From: Salisapilia sapeloensis
Lineage: Eukaryota > Oomycota > Peronosporomycetes > Peronosporales > Salisapiliaceae
Reading direction: 5' to 3'
DNA length: 20,835 nucleotides
NCBI GenBank assembly: GCA_023334545.1
Contig: JAADVB010000293.1
Span: 1 to 20,835, forward strand
Shown here: piece after piece, positions 8,793 through 19,833 of the stretch
Layout of the letters: every line of letters starts with the position of its first letter
How positions within the stretch are numbered: the first letter of the stretch is position 1
Translations under genes and position numbers: made by a program
The notes under the pieces: generated by a model
Told to the model about the DNA's origin: nothing
Databases searched by the model: none
Seen by the model: the letters and a program-made list of their open reading frames with translations, nothing else

Positions 8793-10463
8793 ATGACCGA
8801 CGCCAAGCACGACTCCCCATCTTCTTCCTCTTCCTCTAGTGACGCTCCGTCGCTTCACAATTCCCTGCGTCTCAGTCTAGAGGAATTGCATGATGACGCA
8901 CACATGCACCTCGTACCACCTTCTTCCGCTGACCGGTCACTTCTGAAGTCCTGGCGTAACCTTCCATCCCCAACGAGTCCGCATGACGGACATGCCCATC
9001 ACTCATGGTTTGGAGCTCTCCAGCACTCGTTCAGCATGGAACCACAAGACGTACCAGAGGGCTCCCCGTCTCAACCCAAGCACCACACGCGGACGATCAA
9101 CCACATTACGCTTGGCTTCATCGCGTACTTTGCAGTCGCTGCCGGTCCGTTTGGGATCGAGTCAGCTGTCCAGGCAGCGGGGGCGTTGCCAGTTCTCATT
9201 GCTATCTTTCTGCTTCCATTTACATGGGGTCTCCCACAAGCACTTATGGTATACTACATATTTATTCTGTTTTGGTTATTAAATTAATAAATATGCTACT
9301 AGACGGCCGAGTTGAGCTCGATGATCGATGAGAATGGTGGTTATATCTTGTGGGTACGACGTGGACTGGGTGAATTCCCTGGATGGGTCAACGCTTTCAA
9401 CTGCATCGCGAGCAACATTTGCGACTTACCGACGTACCCAGTGCTCTTCTGCAGCTACATTGAAGCCTTTGCCAAGTCTGGACTAGGCCATCCGTTCACG
9501 CACTTGGAGCGGTGGATGGTGAAAGGTGTAGCGTTGCTCTTTGTCTTCATCTCGAACGCCTTTGGCATGCGAGCCGTCGCCTTGTCTTCCATGGCCATGT
9601 CGATCTTTATCCTCGCTCCTTTCATCCTTGAACCTCTTGCTATTGATACGTTTAACTTATCGACTTGGGGGAGTGTTGCCCCAAGTATCGACTGGTCGCT
9701 CTTCCTCTCGACGATCCTATGGAACTACCAAGGATGGGATTCCCTCGGCTGCATCGCAGGAGAAGTCAAGGACGGAGGCAAGACGTATCCGCTGGCGATC
9801 CTACTGGCGATGGTACTTATTACAGTCAACTACGCTTTTCCAGTCGCTACAGGTATCATGATCGAGTCGGACTATTCCCAATGGGACGATGGATCGCTGG
9901 AAGTAGTAGCGATGAAGCTCGGCAAGTGGTTTGGCGTCTGGGTCGGTGCTGGTGCTGTCGTGGCTACTTTGGGCGAGTTTAACGTCGTCATGGCATGTTC
10001 CAGTCGAGCGCTGTGGGCGACGGCGGACTATGGCATGCTGCCCAAGTGGCTCGCGTACGAATGGCCTCGCTTCGGCACACCTATCGCTGCCGTCGCACTC
10101 CAGACGCTCACGACTGCTTGCCTCATGAGTTTTTCCTTTGGTGATCTCGTGATCGTCGACACCTTTTTCAATAACTTGACACTACTCCTCGAGTTCTTTG
10201 CCTTCTTACGGCTCAAGTACGTCGAAGAGTTTACAGGTCGGCCGTTCGAAGTGCCCTTCGGGAAGGTTGGTGCATGGGCAATTACGATTCCAAAGATACT
10301 TGTATTAGCCGGTGTACTATTGGCGCAATCGGCGCGTGTGTGGTCCATCTGCACTGGATTCAACGTCTTCGTAGCACTTGCGTACGTCGTATGGAAGCGT
10401 TTCCAGCACCACTTGTCGCCACGACCTCCACACTCGCTTTACGGTAGCATCAAAATGTCTTGA
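8793..10463 (+). CDS. Polyamine / amino-acid permease, APC superfamily (PUT/LAT-like)
   Basis: Two exons, 8793-9248 and 9303-10463, joined over a 54-nt intron (GTATAC...TAG), give 538 residues. A hydrophilic N-terminal tail of about 100 residues, with a run of seven serines, precedes some 12 hydrophobic helices. Splicing restores the family signature across the junction: AAGPFGIES in the first helix, then LPQALMTAELSSM and NGGYILWVRRGLG, then DLPTYPVLFCSY. This pattern matches the plant and protist polyamine uptake transporters within the L-type amino-acid transporter group of the APC superfamily. They are proton-coupled importers of putrescine, spermidine or amino acids at the plasma or an internal membrane. 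Specificity cannot be fixed from sequence. The GH81 gene follows in the same direction after 278 nt; its base composition looks similarly GC-rich. Confidence 0.9.
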
Positions 10464-10741
10464 AATACCTTTATAAAGCCAATACAAGCAACTATTTCTC
10501 TTTTCTAGCTTGTGTCTACATGGTCCGTCCAGACGAGTCGGTGGGAACGCAAGACATGCATAAAGCGGACGGCGGTACTCGCGAAGCAAATCAAGATCGG
10601 ATCCAAGATGACGCTCTATTTTGATCCAATCATATTGCTCTCTAAGGAATATAAACCAATCGTTCATCCGTGACGCGCCTCTCTTCGATCACGTATTCCG
10701 GTCCTAGACCACAATCCGATTTTTGACAAGCATCCCAAGTC

Positions 10742-13328
10742 ATGGCCTCCGAGAGCTCTCCTCTGCTTTCCAGCAGTGGACAAGCGAATCAGAATGATGC
10801 CAGAGCTGCTCGCAACCGCCGATGGAGACGTATTGCACTGCAAGCATTGATTCCACTAGCTGTCATTGCGGTGGTAGTGATCTCATGGCAAGCGCTGCTA
10901 TCGTCCAACGATTCTTCTGCCGACGAATCAGTTCCAGCTACTTCGGCACCAGAGGTCGTGCCGTCGATGGAGTCGAATAAGACGGAGGAAGATAGTGGGA
11001 AGGATGAGGAGGAAGCGAGGCTCATGACTCTCCTCCCTCCTTTCACGACCAAGCACCATGCGCTCCCCCCGAAGCTCATTAACCGCAGTGACTTTAACAC
11101 AGCCATTCCCACGAATGCCTTCTGGACAGATCTCCTCGTAGGAGACGACCATGGTCTAAACGCCGGTATGCTTCCTCCATATTCATGTGTTTATAATCAG
11201 TTCTGATAATGATATCGTAGGTGCTGGTGAGATCACACTCAGTCCGTACACGATCCGCAGTCTTCCCAAGCGTCTCGAAGTGTCCTACGGAGACTCTCGT
11301 CGAGTCGTCCGATCGACTAGTATCATCGAGTACTTTAACGTCGACATGGCCTTCACCGGTTACGCCCACAAGCCGATTGAGAACGAGACGTCTCCCGAGT
11401 TGCTCGGCGATGGCAACAGCACATCTCGTCGCGTCGTTGCGTTCGACCCGCTCTCCGTCACCGTCCAGTACTTTTTTAATGGCGAAGATCAGGGCGACGC
11501 GACGCAGTGGATGAAAGCACCTCTTATGCGCGGATCTCCCTACATCACCGTCGAGTACGAAGACCTCGTGCCTGTCGTCGAGATGAACGCATCGCTCGTG
11601 ACGGTGAACCACATTCCGATCAACACACAAGATGGGAAGCTCGTAGAACCAGTCACTTTCACGTCCTCTCGCTTCGAACTCGATGTCGAAGTGTATGGTG
11701 CAGACCAAGGCACAGCACTTCAGAAGTGGGTCTTGTACTTTGAAGAGCCTCGGACGCTGCAGTTGCAACTAGCGAACGAATTGGACTACCGCAAATACAA
11801 TCTCAAGGGCGAATTGACCATTCCAACCAACTTCCGTCTAGTCGATACGGAAGTATACACCGGCGCAGCTCGTCTCGCGATCGTTCCGACGATGGATGGT
11901 ATGGTCGAAGCTGCTGCTAGTCGTGCTCTCGACACATTCGTGAATGCTGTGCCGTACGCTTCGCACGTGAATTCCAAGGTCGAAAATGGTGTTGGGACGA
12001 TTGAGTTCTGCTGGGACACGAAGCGCTTCGGAGGGAACGGGACGCAATCCCAATCGCTGCTTATGATGGCGCAACCGCATCATGCTGCAACCTTACGTCG
12101 CTACCAGCCAGACCCGTCGTTCCAGATCCTCACGGGCTTTGGCTTCCGCACCTTGAAATCCCGCATGACACCTATCGTCGGTACGTGCTGGACGCTCGAG
12201 GAAGAGCTCCCGGATGTCGGTTTCCGTATGACGGAACCTGTTGTCGAGCTAGAGTTCTTATCGGTCATCAAGATGGCACTCGCACAAGACGCAGACTTTG
12301 AACCGTACTCGAAGGACCCATACTTCTTCGGCAAAGAGATTGGTCGTCAAGCACGACTGGTGATGATCGCCGATACGTTAGGAGAGTTAAACATTCGAGA
12401 GCGATTGCTTGATAAGCTCCAGATGTGGATCCAACCATGGCTTCTGGGCCAGAACGACAATCCGTTCGTGTATGATGAGACGTGGGGTGGTATCTGCAGT
12501 CAAAACGGATTAAAAGGTATCTTTTACATGACTGACTTTGGCAATGGATGGTACAACGACCATCATTTCCACTACGGCTACTTCATGTTCTCCGTCGCGA
12601 TCGTCGCCAAGTTCCGACCACATTTTGCTTTGACGCATAAAGCTGCGATCTTGTCGATCGTCCGAGATGTCGCGAGTATGGATGGAGATGATAGCTACTT
12701 TCCTTTCACACGTCACTTTTCATGGTTCGACGGACACTCGTTCGCGAGTGGCGTGTACACTCTGAATGGTGGCAAGTCGCAAGAAAGTGTTAGTGAAGCC
12801 ATTAACGCGTACTACGGTGTGTATTTATTGGGCAAAGCGATGGAACTATCTGAAGTCGAGCATACGGGGCATTTGCTCATGGCGATGGAGATGCGTGGTG
12901 CGAAGACGTATTGGCAGATGCCATCGACGTCAGATATCTATGAGCCGCTGTATGCTCAGAACAAGATGACGGGCCAAGTCGCGAGTACGCAAGTGCTGTA
13001 CACGACGTGGTTCGGACCACAGGCAGAGCACATTCATCTGATTAACGTCATTCCCTTCACACCTGCGACGGAAGTGTTCATCACGCCAGAGTACGTGATG
13101 GAAGAGTACCCTGTCTTAGCAGACCAAGCGCTTCATCGAGAAGAACCGGTGGATAATATCTGGCAAGGGTACATGGCGTTGGATCTAGCGATTATCAAGC
13201 CGGAGGAAGCGTGGATTGAGCTGGCGAATCTCGAGTCGTTTGACGATGGAAGCTCTCGTACGAACTCCTTGTACTGGATTGCTACTCGTCGTACGCTCAT
13301 GCATGCCAAGAAGATGGAGCAAGTGTAG
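10742..13328 (+). CDS. GH81 endo-beta-1,3-glucanase, type II membrane-anchored
   Basis: Two exons, 10742-11165 and 11221-13328, with a 55-nt phase-1 intron, encode 843 residues. The N-terminus is a short basic cytosolic tail (RRWRR) and one membrane helix at about 31-49, followed by a Ser/Asp/Glu-rich stalk to about residue 95. The rest is glycoside hydrolase family 81. It begins with the TNAFWTDLLVGD segment. The catalytic half has FGNGWYNDHHFHYGY at 581-595 with D588, and NGGKSQESVSEA at 657-668 with E663 and E667. The spacing of one Asp and two Glu agrees with the GH81 active site. The enzyme hydrolyses internal beta-1,3-glucan linkages. With a wall rich in beta-1,3-glucan (oomycete, inferred) a role in own-wall remodelling is more likely than nutrition, since the protein stays membrane-bound. 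It converges with the aminotransferase gene, 52 nt between stops. Confidence 0.95.
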
Positions 13329-13380
13329 GTAGAAGCGACAGATAACGAATGGTAGTTGCTTTCAAGGGAAGGATGTTGGT

Positions 13381-14459
13381 TTATAGGAAGTAGTTGGATT
13401 CTAGGATACATTCCCATAGGCGATGGATGATCTTGTCTGGATCATGGAGATGGACGCTGTGGACGCCAGAGCTAGTGTCCAAGTCCGCGCTCTCGTCTTC
13501 CCAATAGACCGACTCGATCGGCGTCATGACCTGCACGGCATCTATCGTTTACGTTAGGATATGCAAGTAGGAAGGACGGTATCGATGGTACTTGTCGTGA
13601 AGGCAGCCTGCCACTTGTGTCTATTCGACCAACGAGGGCACTCTTCTACGACGGAAATGCTGAGCTTTTCGCATGCCTGTAGTACGAGATGTCGCATGGA
13701 ACCTAGGAGTACATCTTCCTTCGCAGTGAAGACTTGGCCGTCTTGGACGATGAAAAAGTTGGAGACAAGACCTTCGAGTAGGAATTTGTCGTTGTCGATA
13801 GCAGAGTACAAGATGACTTCACGTAAAGGAGCGACTTTTGCACTGAAGAGTGCTTTGTGCTGGTCAAGATGCTCCCGGTCCAAGATCCACTTGGTGTGTT
13901 TGCAAATGGCATTCTCCCGACCATGGCCATAGATGAGAGCATTGTCGGGAGATGGAAGTGTCTGCTTTCGTGGTGCAGTAGATGCATAGACACTGATGTT
14001 GTAAGACGCTGATGGTTGCTCTGGTGTACGCCACCATAGTGTGTACAGGATCACATCGACTTTGGAAGCCGATGGAGTGATACCATGCTGCTCATAGCTC
14101 TCAAGAAGGCGAGAGCAGAGTGAATGAGTGGCATGCTGTAATCCATGCAATAGATTTTGCTTCACATTTTCATCTACATCCACTCGATCATGTTGCAAGA
14201 CAGTTTCGAGGCCAGTGGCTAAGCGATTCCATTGAAAGTCAGAGCCTATGATGGCGTATTGCGTCGCTGATGGCACTCCGCTTGCTCGAATGACCGAGTA
14301 GACACCAGTCGGTCGTTGCATCATATACTCTTTTCCATTATTTGCTCCAATACCCTCCGTAGCAATCGGACATTCATGCAAAAGCTTCGATATATCAGCA
14401 CTATCGTTAGCAGAGGTACCAGTGACACCGATGACTTGGACTGCTCGTGCATCCGCCAT
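13381..14459 (-). CDS. Class IV (branched-chain/D-amino-acid type) aminotransferase-like protein
   Basis: Two exons: 14459-13592 and 13541-13381, with a 50-nt intron, encode 342 residues. The start is the first ATG; upstream sequence in frame has no other. The fold-type IV PLP-enzyme signature is visible: a Lys in AICKHTKWILDRE (K187, probable Schiff-base lysine) and LEGLVSNFFIVQDGQVFTA around E229, followed by a GSMRHLVLQACE helix. Splicing is needed to complete the final segment AAFTTNAVQVMTPIESV, which matches the usual end of the domain. Family members include branched-chain aminotransferases, D-amino-acid transaminase and aminodeoxychorismate lyase; this one looks closest to the poorly characterised plant D-amino-acid-aminotransferase-like proteins. 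The reaction is not assignable. It is transcribed divergently from NDUFS6. Confidence 0.85.
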
Positions 14460-14588
14460 TGCGACGATTTGTTGTCCAATTTGACGTTTGCTTGCGTTTA
14501 AAATGTAAGGTTTGCACTTTTTGTAGCGTGCGATTGGATGAATTAGCACTCCATTCCGGAGGTCCCCACCGCACAAATCGAAAACGAG
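14460..14588. promoter_or_regulatory. 129-nt divergent intergenic region, aminotransferase / NDUFS6
   Basis: Only 129 nt separate the two start codons of the divergent aminotransferase and NDUFS6 genes, so both promoters must overlap or be shared. An ATTGG (inverted CCAAT box) lies at 14533-14537, 51 nt before the NDUFS6 ATG. No TATA box is obvious. Promoter function is inferred from position only. Confidence 0.45.
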
Positions 14589-14997
14589 ATGCTACGCCGA
14601 GCTACTCTAGCTACGCAACGGACGCTCGCAACGGCGATCCGTGCGCCTGCGACTCGACGCACAGGTGCAGTCCAGGCCCGTGCTGCCTTCTCCACCATCT
14701 ATGATGACATGATCCCCTACTCGGTACGTCCTGCCGTATTGAGCAAGCATTTGCATCGAAACTTATTGTATTGCGTAGGAAACGAATCGTCACCGTAGCG
14801 ATGCAGAGGAACGTATTGCCAAGGTTCCGATCGTGGAAGTCGCTGGCGACGTAGCTACTTGCGATGGTGGCGGAGGTGCGCTCGGTCACCCGCTCGAATT
14901 CATCCAGCTCGACACGGTGGAGCACAACAAACCCCAGACGTGCAAGTACTGTGGTCTCCGTTTTAAGCGCCAGGAAGGACACCACGGCGGACACTAA
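14589..14997 (+). CDS. NDUFS6: NADH:ubiquinone oxidoreductase 13 kDa zinc subunit (NDUFS6)
   Basis: Two exons, 14589-14723 and 14779-14997, with a 55-nt intron, encode 117 residues. The first about 35 residues are rich in Arg, Ala and Thr with no acidic residue, a typical mitochondrial presequence. The conserved C-terminal zinc domain has C73, H82 (in GHPLEFIQLD), C100 and C103 (in CKYCGLRF), the four ligands that hold the structural zinc in this subunit. In complex I NDUFS6 sits in the peripheral arm near the iron-sulphur subunits and is added late in assembly; it is not itself redox-active. Length matches the family. The next gene on the same strand begins 87 nt after this stop. Identification is very secure. 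Confidence 0.97.
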
Positions 14998-15084
14998 AGC
15001 ATCATGAATACAATGTCCTTGTCCCTTTCGACCTTGGTCTCTCTTGCATACAAACTTTAAGTATTTTTCAGTGGCCAATAAACC

Positions 15085-16706
15085 ATGACAAGTAACAAGC
15101 GCCATCACGAGGATGCGAATCAGACCTCTTCTACAGCTCCTGTAGCAAAGAAGAGCAAGTCAAAGTCTACTGTCGATCCAGATAAGGAACTGCAGGACAT
15201 TAATGCACTATTGCAGAGCGAAGAAACATCGCAAAAACGTATTTTTATGCTTGTTTGGTAGCCCGTTATTGACACTTGTGCTGATAGAAGCGATACTAGA
15301 GACTTGGCAGATCGGGAAGCGACTAAAAAAGCTTCTGGATAGCGTCGACCCAGCTCTAACATCGTCTCAGTCGATGGATGCATTGTTCCTATGGGGCACG
15401 GCGCTGTCTCGACTCGGCACCGAGACGGAGGATGATGCGATGGCTGCTGCTGCTGTTGACAAATTCGAAGAGATTGCTCGAATAGCTGGACAGGAGAATG
15501 ACGTGGATGAAGCGTTGGGTCCAGTCGGGTACTCTCTCTGGGCCTCTTCACTGCTCTTAATTGCCACAGAGCAGCAGAAGAGAGATGTATTGGACCAAGC
15601 TCTTGTTAAATTCAAAGTACTACCTCCCTTCTTCTTGTATCAGTACAATCAACTTATACCAGAGATAGCAAGCGGTGGAAGTGGATGCAGGTACGACTTT
15701 TGAAACGAATTTCCAGTTTGCAAAAGCCTTGAAAGAAGGTGGTGATCTCGTCCAACACCTCGAACCGGATGCCACGAGCTATCGGACATACTACGAAAAG
15801 GTATTTTAACCAAAAAAACTTGTGCTATCGATATTCATACTGTGTTGCAGGCACTTGTAGTGTGCAAGAAGCTAGAGGAGATTTACGAGAGTGAGGTGAA
15901 CAAAGAGACACAGAGTGACAAGGGAAGTGGATCCGAGGCAGAGGACGAGCGTGATATCGTCGAAACGGAAGACTATGGGGAAGTCAAGCTATTGGAAGCA
16001 GTGGTGACTGCTGCTTTAGAAACCGATGCGAGCACGAAGTCTGATATGAACCATACTTTATCTTTATATCGTCAAGCACTGGAGATCCAGCCTCAGAATG
16101 GAAATGTTGTTATGGAAATGGGTAGCTACATCTCTCGTAAAGCTTTGGAAGAGAATGCGAAACTAGACCAAGTCGACTGGACAGCTATTCGACAAGAGAT
16201 TGAAGATCTGCATGTGAAGCTACTAGGAGAAGCAGACTTCGATATGTCACATTGTCAAGAAATTTGTCGTCGAAAGGACGAGGTCGAAGAAGATGAAGAA
16301 GTGGAGGAGATTGTACCTCACCTATTGCATTCACTAGGACGGACGCTCGCTGCGTTTGTCCGAGCTTCAAAGTACAAAGAAGGATGTGAATATACTGTCC
16401 AAGTATTGCGATCAGCTCACCACTACCACGATAAGCTTGGATGTTATCCCTTAGCCACGCTCTACGCCTCCATTCCCGATGAGGAGGTGCGTTTCCATAT
16501 TGAGTTAATTTGTTTTTAAATAGCATTAACGTTGATGACAGGCAACGCAGGTGTGGTTGGCTACGGCTGATAGCTATGGTGTGTTGGAGGATGATTTTGA
16601 TGAGAAAGACTTTCCGCTAGTAAAGGAAGAACCTTGGTTCCAAAAGTATCTCCAAGAGGAGGAACTCGTAGCATTAGATGATGAGGAAGAAACTAAAGCT
16701 GAATAG
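15085..16706 (+). CDS. Nuclear helical-repeat protein, possibly Nro1/ETT1-like
   Basis: Five exons: 15085-15238, 15288-15616, 15669-15800, 15851-16486 and 16542-16706, with introns of 49-55 nt, encode 471 residues. All junctions keep one open frame. The N-terminus is polar and basic (KKSKSKS), a likely nuclear localisation signal. The rest is nearly all helical, with Ala/Leu-rich helices such as SMDALFLWGTALSRLG, GYSLWASSLLLIA and SLYRQALEIQP, consistent with TPR-like repeats, interrupted by acidic segments (about 230-260 and EVEEDEEVEE-type). The C-terminus is acidic (DDEEETKAE). The arrangement of basic N-terminus plus divergent TPR helices resembles the fungal Nro1/ETT1 family, which acts in translation termination and in regulating the prolyl hydroxylase Ofd1. 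This is a resemblance, not a proof; a generic TPR protein is the alternative. Confidence 0.8.
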
Positions 16707-16773
16707 AGAAATGCCAAGAGTATGTTTTCTATTCAACGTTATATTCCATAGCTCTTTTGTATTCGCACGGAGA

Positions 16774-16797
16774 ATGCTCATCCAGAACTATGAGCAT
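16774..16797. repeat. Perfect 8-bp inverted repeat (hairpin), 8-nt loop
   Basis: ATGCTCAT at 16774-16781 is followed by its exact reverse complement ATGAGCAT at 16790-16797, with eight bases between. It lies 68 nt past the stop of the helical-repeat gene, within its likely 3' UTR, so it could form a stem-loop in the transcript. Function is unknown. Confidence 0.6.
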
Positions 16798-16841
16798 CCT
16801 ATGTAGAGGTGTCACCGGCTGATATTTAGGAGGTAAGGAGA

Positions 16842-16859
16842 CTGCAAGTGTTCTTGCAG
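16842..16859. repeat. Perfect 7-bp hairpin with 4-nt loop
   Basis: CTGCAAG at 16842-16848, loop TGTT, then CTTGCAG at 16853-16859. A tight seven-pair stem with a tetraloop, 44 nt after the preceding hairpin. It may be a 3' UTR structure or part of a small RNA. No T-run follows that would suggest polymerase III termination immediately downstream. Confidence 0.6.
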
Positions 16860-17210
16860 CACCAGAGCCATGAAACCAAACTTTATAAATGTACTACCTC
16901 TATGTGAAATACTAAAGAAGGAGATCATATTAGAATCAGGTAGCTCTCTTGCACATCACGCGCCAAGCTATCATCCACAACGAGCATGAGCAGCACACTG
17001 CTTTAAAGTGTCTTGATTACTTTGGTCATACAGTTCAGGTTCGTGAGTGCATAGATGTTATTCACCAACAACGAAATGCCTCTCAATTCTTTTATTTCAT
17101 ATATATTGCTTACTTGCAACTTATAAAGGGCTACCTCTTTTTATCAGCGAGTGTCCGTGGTATTGCATGGCTATACGATACGCTGTATTTGCTCAGTTGA
17201 AATGATAACT

Positions 17211-19833
17211 TCATTTGCGAGCATTACGGCGCTTCAGAATATCAAGAGCTTCATAGAATCCTGACACATCCTCATCTACAGAGCTACAAGCAAGACTTAG
17301 CATAAGTCTTTGTCTATACTCAATCTGTCAATGAAAGATACCTTGTTGTAGTCGATGATGAAGCAACTGAACTTCTGACGCTCTTCGATTTGCTTTTTTG
17401 AGTGTCAAAGTCTTTGGAGCTTCGAACATGACCATCTGCAGCTTTAGATCTTGCGCTCATGGGCGACTCTGGACGCCGAGGTGACTGAGTTCGCTCTAAA
17501 CTTCGACCTTTAGCTTCATGGACCCTTTTGTCAGTCGTATCGGTCTCCTTTTCGTTATTATTACTTCCTCGCACTTGCTCCTGGCTTTTTGACGACGATA
17601 AGAGTGATTGAGCTAGAAGTACTCCTTTACCCTGTTGCTGATACCACATGTCAAAGTCCTTTTGAAGCTTCAGTCGACTCATCTCAAGCATCTTCTGAAT
17701 GTGTTGTATCTCTTTCTTAAGCTCACTCAATTCATGGAAGCCCTTCTTATATGTAGCTTTATAGCTTTCGATCTGCTCTTTCAGATCTTCCTCTTGTCTT
17801 TGCAAGTCACCATCTAGCTTGTGTTCCTCATCTTGACCTTTTTCCTCATTTTCGACTAGACCTTCGCTTACCATCGCTTGCTGCTTGCGTACCTTTTCCA
17901 TTTGCGCCGTCAATTGCTTAATTTGTTGTCTTGCTTCATTGACGCTAGTTGCCAAGCTCTTTGCAGCATCGTACTTTTGTTTCAAAGTGCGTTTATTCTC
18001 CTGAATGACGTCGTTTTTCGGGTACCTAGCTTTGAACGCATCCAAAGCTTTCATCGGATCCTCCAATACGGACTTTTCAACCTGAAACTCAGATATGTAG
18101 GCTCCAACCGGGTCTAAGGGCTTCCGTGCCTTTAGATCATTTGCTATGTCTAGTTGATTGCCACTGGGTGGCTTTGCAAATGTCTTGGTGCTGGATGCGA
18201 TGGACGCTACATCCGGTAACTTGGCGCCATGAGCTTTGGCATCTTGAATCATTTTAACCATGATTGCAATTTCGTTATCTCGCTGTTGGACTAGCTGCTC
18301 AAGCTCGGACTCGCGTTCACTATTTGCCTGGTTTTCTCCTGTAAAACCGGTGGAACGACCAACGCTTTGTCCACTTTGATTGCTTTGTTGACAAAGTTCC
18401 TTAAAGATAGCAAAGCATGTTTTCATTTTCGCATAAGTGAATTCACCCATGGACATGTGTGCATGTGGATCGGCATCATCAATATAGTTTTGGCAACGTT
18501 GGCGGAGTTTCTCAATCTCATAGTCTTTCAATTCGCTGCCTTCATCGACATCACCCTTTAGAATTGCTAGTTCTTCCTCCAGGCTTGCAACGCGAGCTTT
18601 TAGCTGCCGAATAATGACGGCCGGGTCTACTTCTTCGTTTAAGTGAGCATCGTTCTGGACTCGAGCAACTCGTTGCGCAAAGCGACAAGTGGAGACTGAT
18701 TCCTAACATGTACATTATTTAGTTCGAAAAATCACTACGAAATTTAGAAAGCGTACGTCCGTTTGTTCCGATTCAGCACTGACGGTGGCAACCATCGCGG
18801 TTTTACAGTTACCACCAAGACTATCTCGAAGCACTGAAGTCAGCATAGAGTTTCGATACGGAATATGTACTCGTCCTTTGGTTCGTCGTTCATGTAGAGC
18901 TACAATGACCATCTCAAGATAGTGCAAACTAATGTTGATGTAGGATGCTTCTTTCAACACTTGCCCTTTTGCTCCTGTCTTGTGTGCTCTCTCTGATCCA
19001 GCTAGATCGACAAGATGAAGCTTTGACCGTAACACGATTTCGCTTCCTGCTCGTCGACTCTCTAGTGACACTGTAAATACACAGTGGGAACGAGATGATG
19101 TCAAGTTCATTGCCGTCTCACTGACGGCTCGATTTGTATCTCCGAGAAACAATAAGTTCAAAGCTTCTTCTTCAGAGTGGACGAGGTGCATGGACAAGTT
19201 ACGAAGGTGACAATTTCCGTCTTCATCTTCGAGCATCGATACTTTCGGCAGATCTTCCAAACTCTTAGTACTTTCATGATTCGGATCGAGCAAGTCATAG
19301 CCTTGGTTATTGTAAATTTCCAAGTACGAGATGTGGACAATCAGTTGATTCGACGGGTTCCTTTTCATTTCTTCAAATACATAAGACAGTGCTCGAGGAA
19401 TTAAACCTCGATCTTCGTAGCGTTCAGCTCCACCGGTAATAGTGAATGTTTTACCAGAACCAGTTTGGCCGTACGCAAACACGGTCGAGTTAAATCCACG
19501 TAGTGCGTTATCGACACAGGGTTTGCCAACGCGATCGAAAACTTCCTCTTGTTTTGACTCCATGCCGATTACAGCATCGAAGCGGAACTTGTAGTTCGTC
19601 CGAGTGTTATTGATAAGGCCACCAGCGACATCACGTGGAATATTGTATTCCATGATGGAAGTATCATCGTCCCAGTTGAAGAAACCGGATGCTTTCCTTG
19701 TTGGCTTCACTCGGAGAAAAATACGGACATTGGTATCTGGGTCTGCTTGTGAACTATGCTCGTCTGCTGTCACAGTGGAAGCCGTCTCATCATCATCATC
19801 ATCCATCTTCAGATTAGCCTCTTTATCAGCCAT
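17211..19833 (-). CDS. KIF6: Kinesin-9 family motor, KIF6 type
   Basis: Three exons: 19833-18757, 18702-17342 and 17283-17211, with introns of 54 and 58 nt, encode 836 residues. The start is the only in-frame ATG before the motor. An acidic leader (five Asp in a row at 11-15) precedes the motor domain, about 35-375. The P-loop GQTGSGKT is at 122-129, switch I NLTSSRSH at 243-250 and switch II DLAGSE at 276-281. FTITGGAERYEDRG, EEALNLLFLGDTNR and HIPYRNSMLTSVLRDSLGGNC are close to KIF6 of animals and protists, and SVSTCRFAQRVA ends the motor. Long coiled coils and Ser/Lys-rich linkers follow. The last exon adds a DVSGFYEALDILKRR-type end with the acidic-FY pattern found in kinesin-9 proteins. 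KIF6/KIF9 work in motile cilia and flagella, KIF9 at the central pair. Here it implies a flagellate stage. Confidence 0.95.

Larger units (their letters stand above)
16707..17210. other. Convergent intergenic spacer with two hairpins
   Basis: About 500 nt between the stops of two convergent genes, so it holds both 3' UTRs and polyadenylation signals. It has stops in most frames and an AT-rich right half. Two perfect stem-loops lie in its left half and are listed separately. An 83-codon plus-strand frame (16949-17200) is not convincing. Confidence 0.5.

Noticed and set aside
8620-8820. Minus-strand frame with many arginines overlapping the permease start.
   Set aside because: Overlaps the well-supported permease N-terminus and its promoter; composition is that of the complement of Ser-rich coding sequence.
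11094-11768. 224-codon minus-strand frame inside the GH81 gene.
   Set aside because: Antisense to conserved GH81 coding sequence; starts and composition are typical of shadow frames in GC-rich genes.
16949-17200. 83-codon plus-strand frame in the convergent spacer.
   Set aside because: No motif, AT-rich, antisense to the kinesin 3' UTR, no splice partner.
19788-19805. Run of CAT triplets resembling a microsatellite.
   Set aside because: It is simply the Asp-run codons of the kinesin leader on the other strand, too short to call a repeat element.
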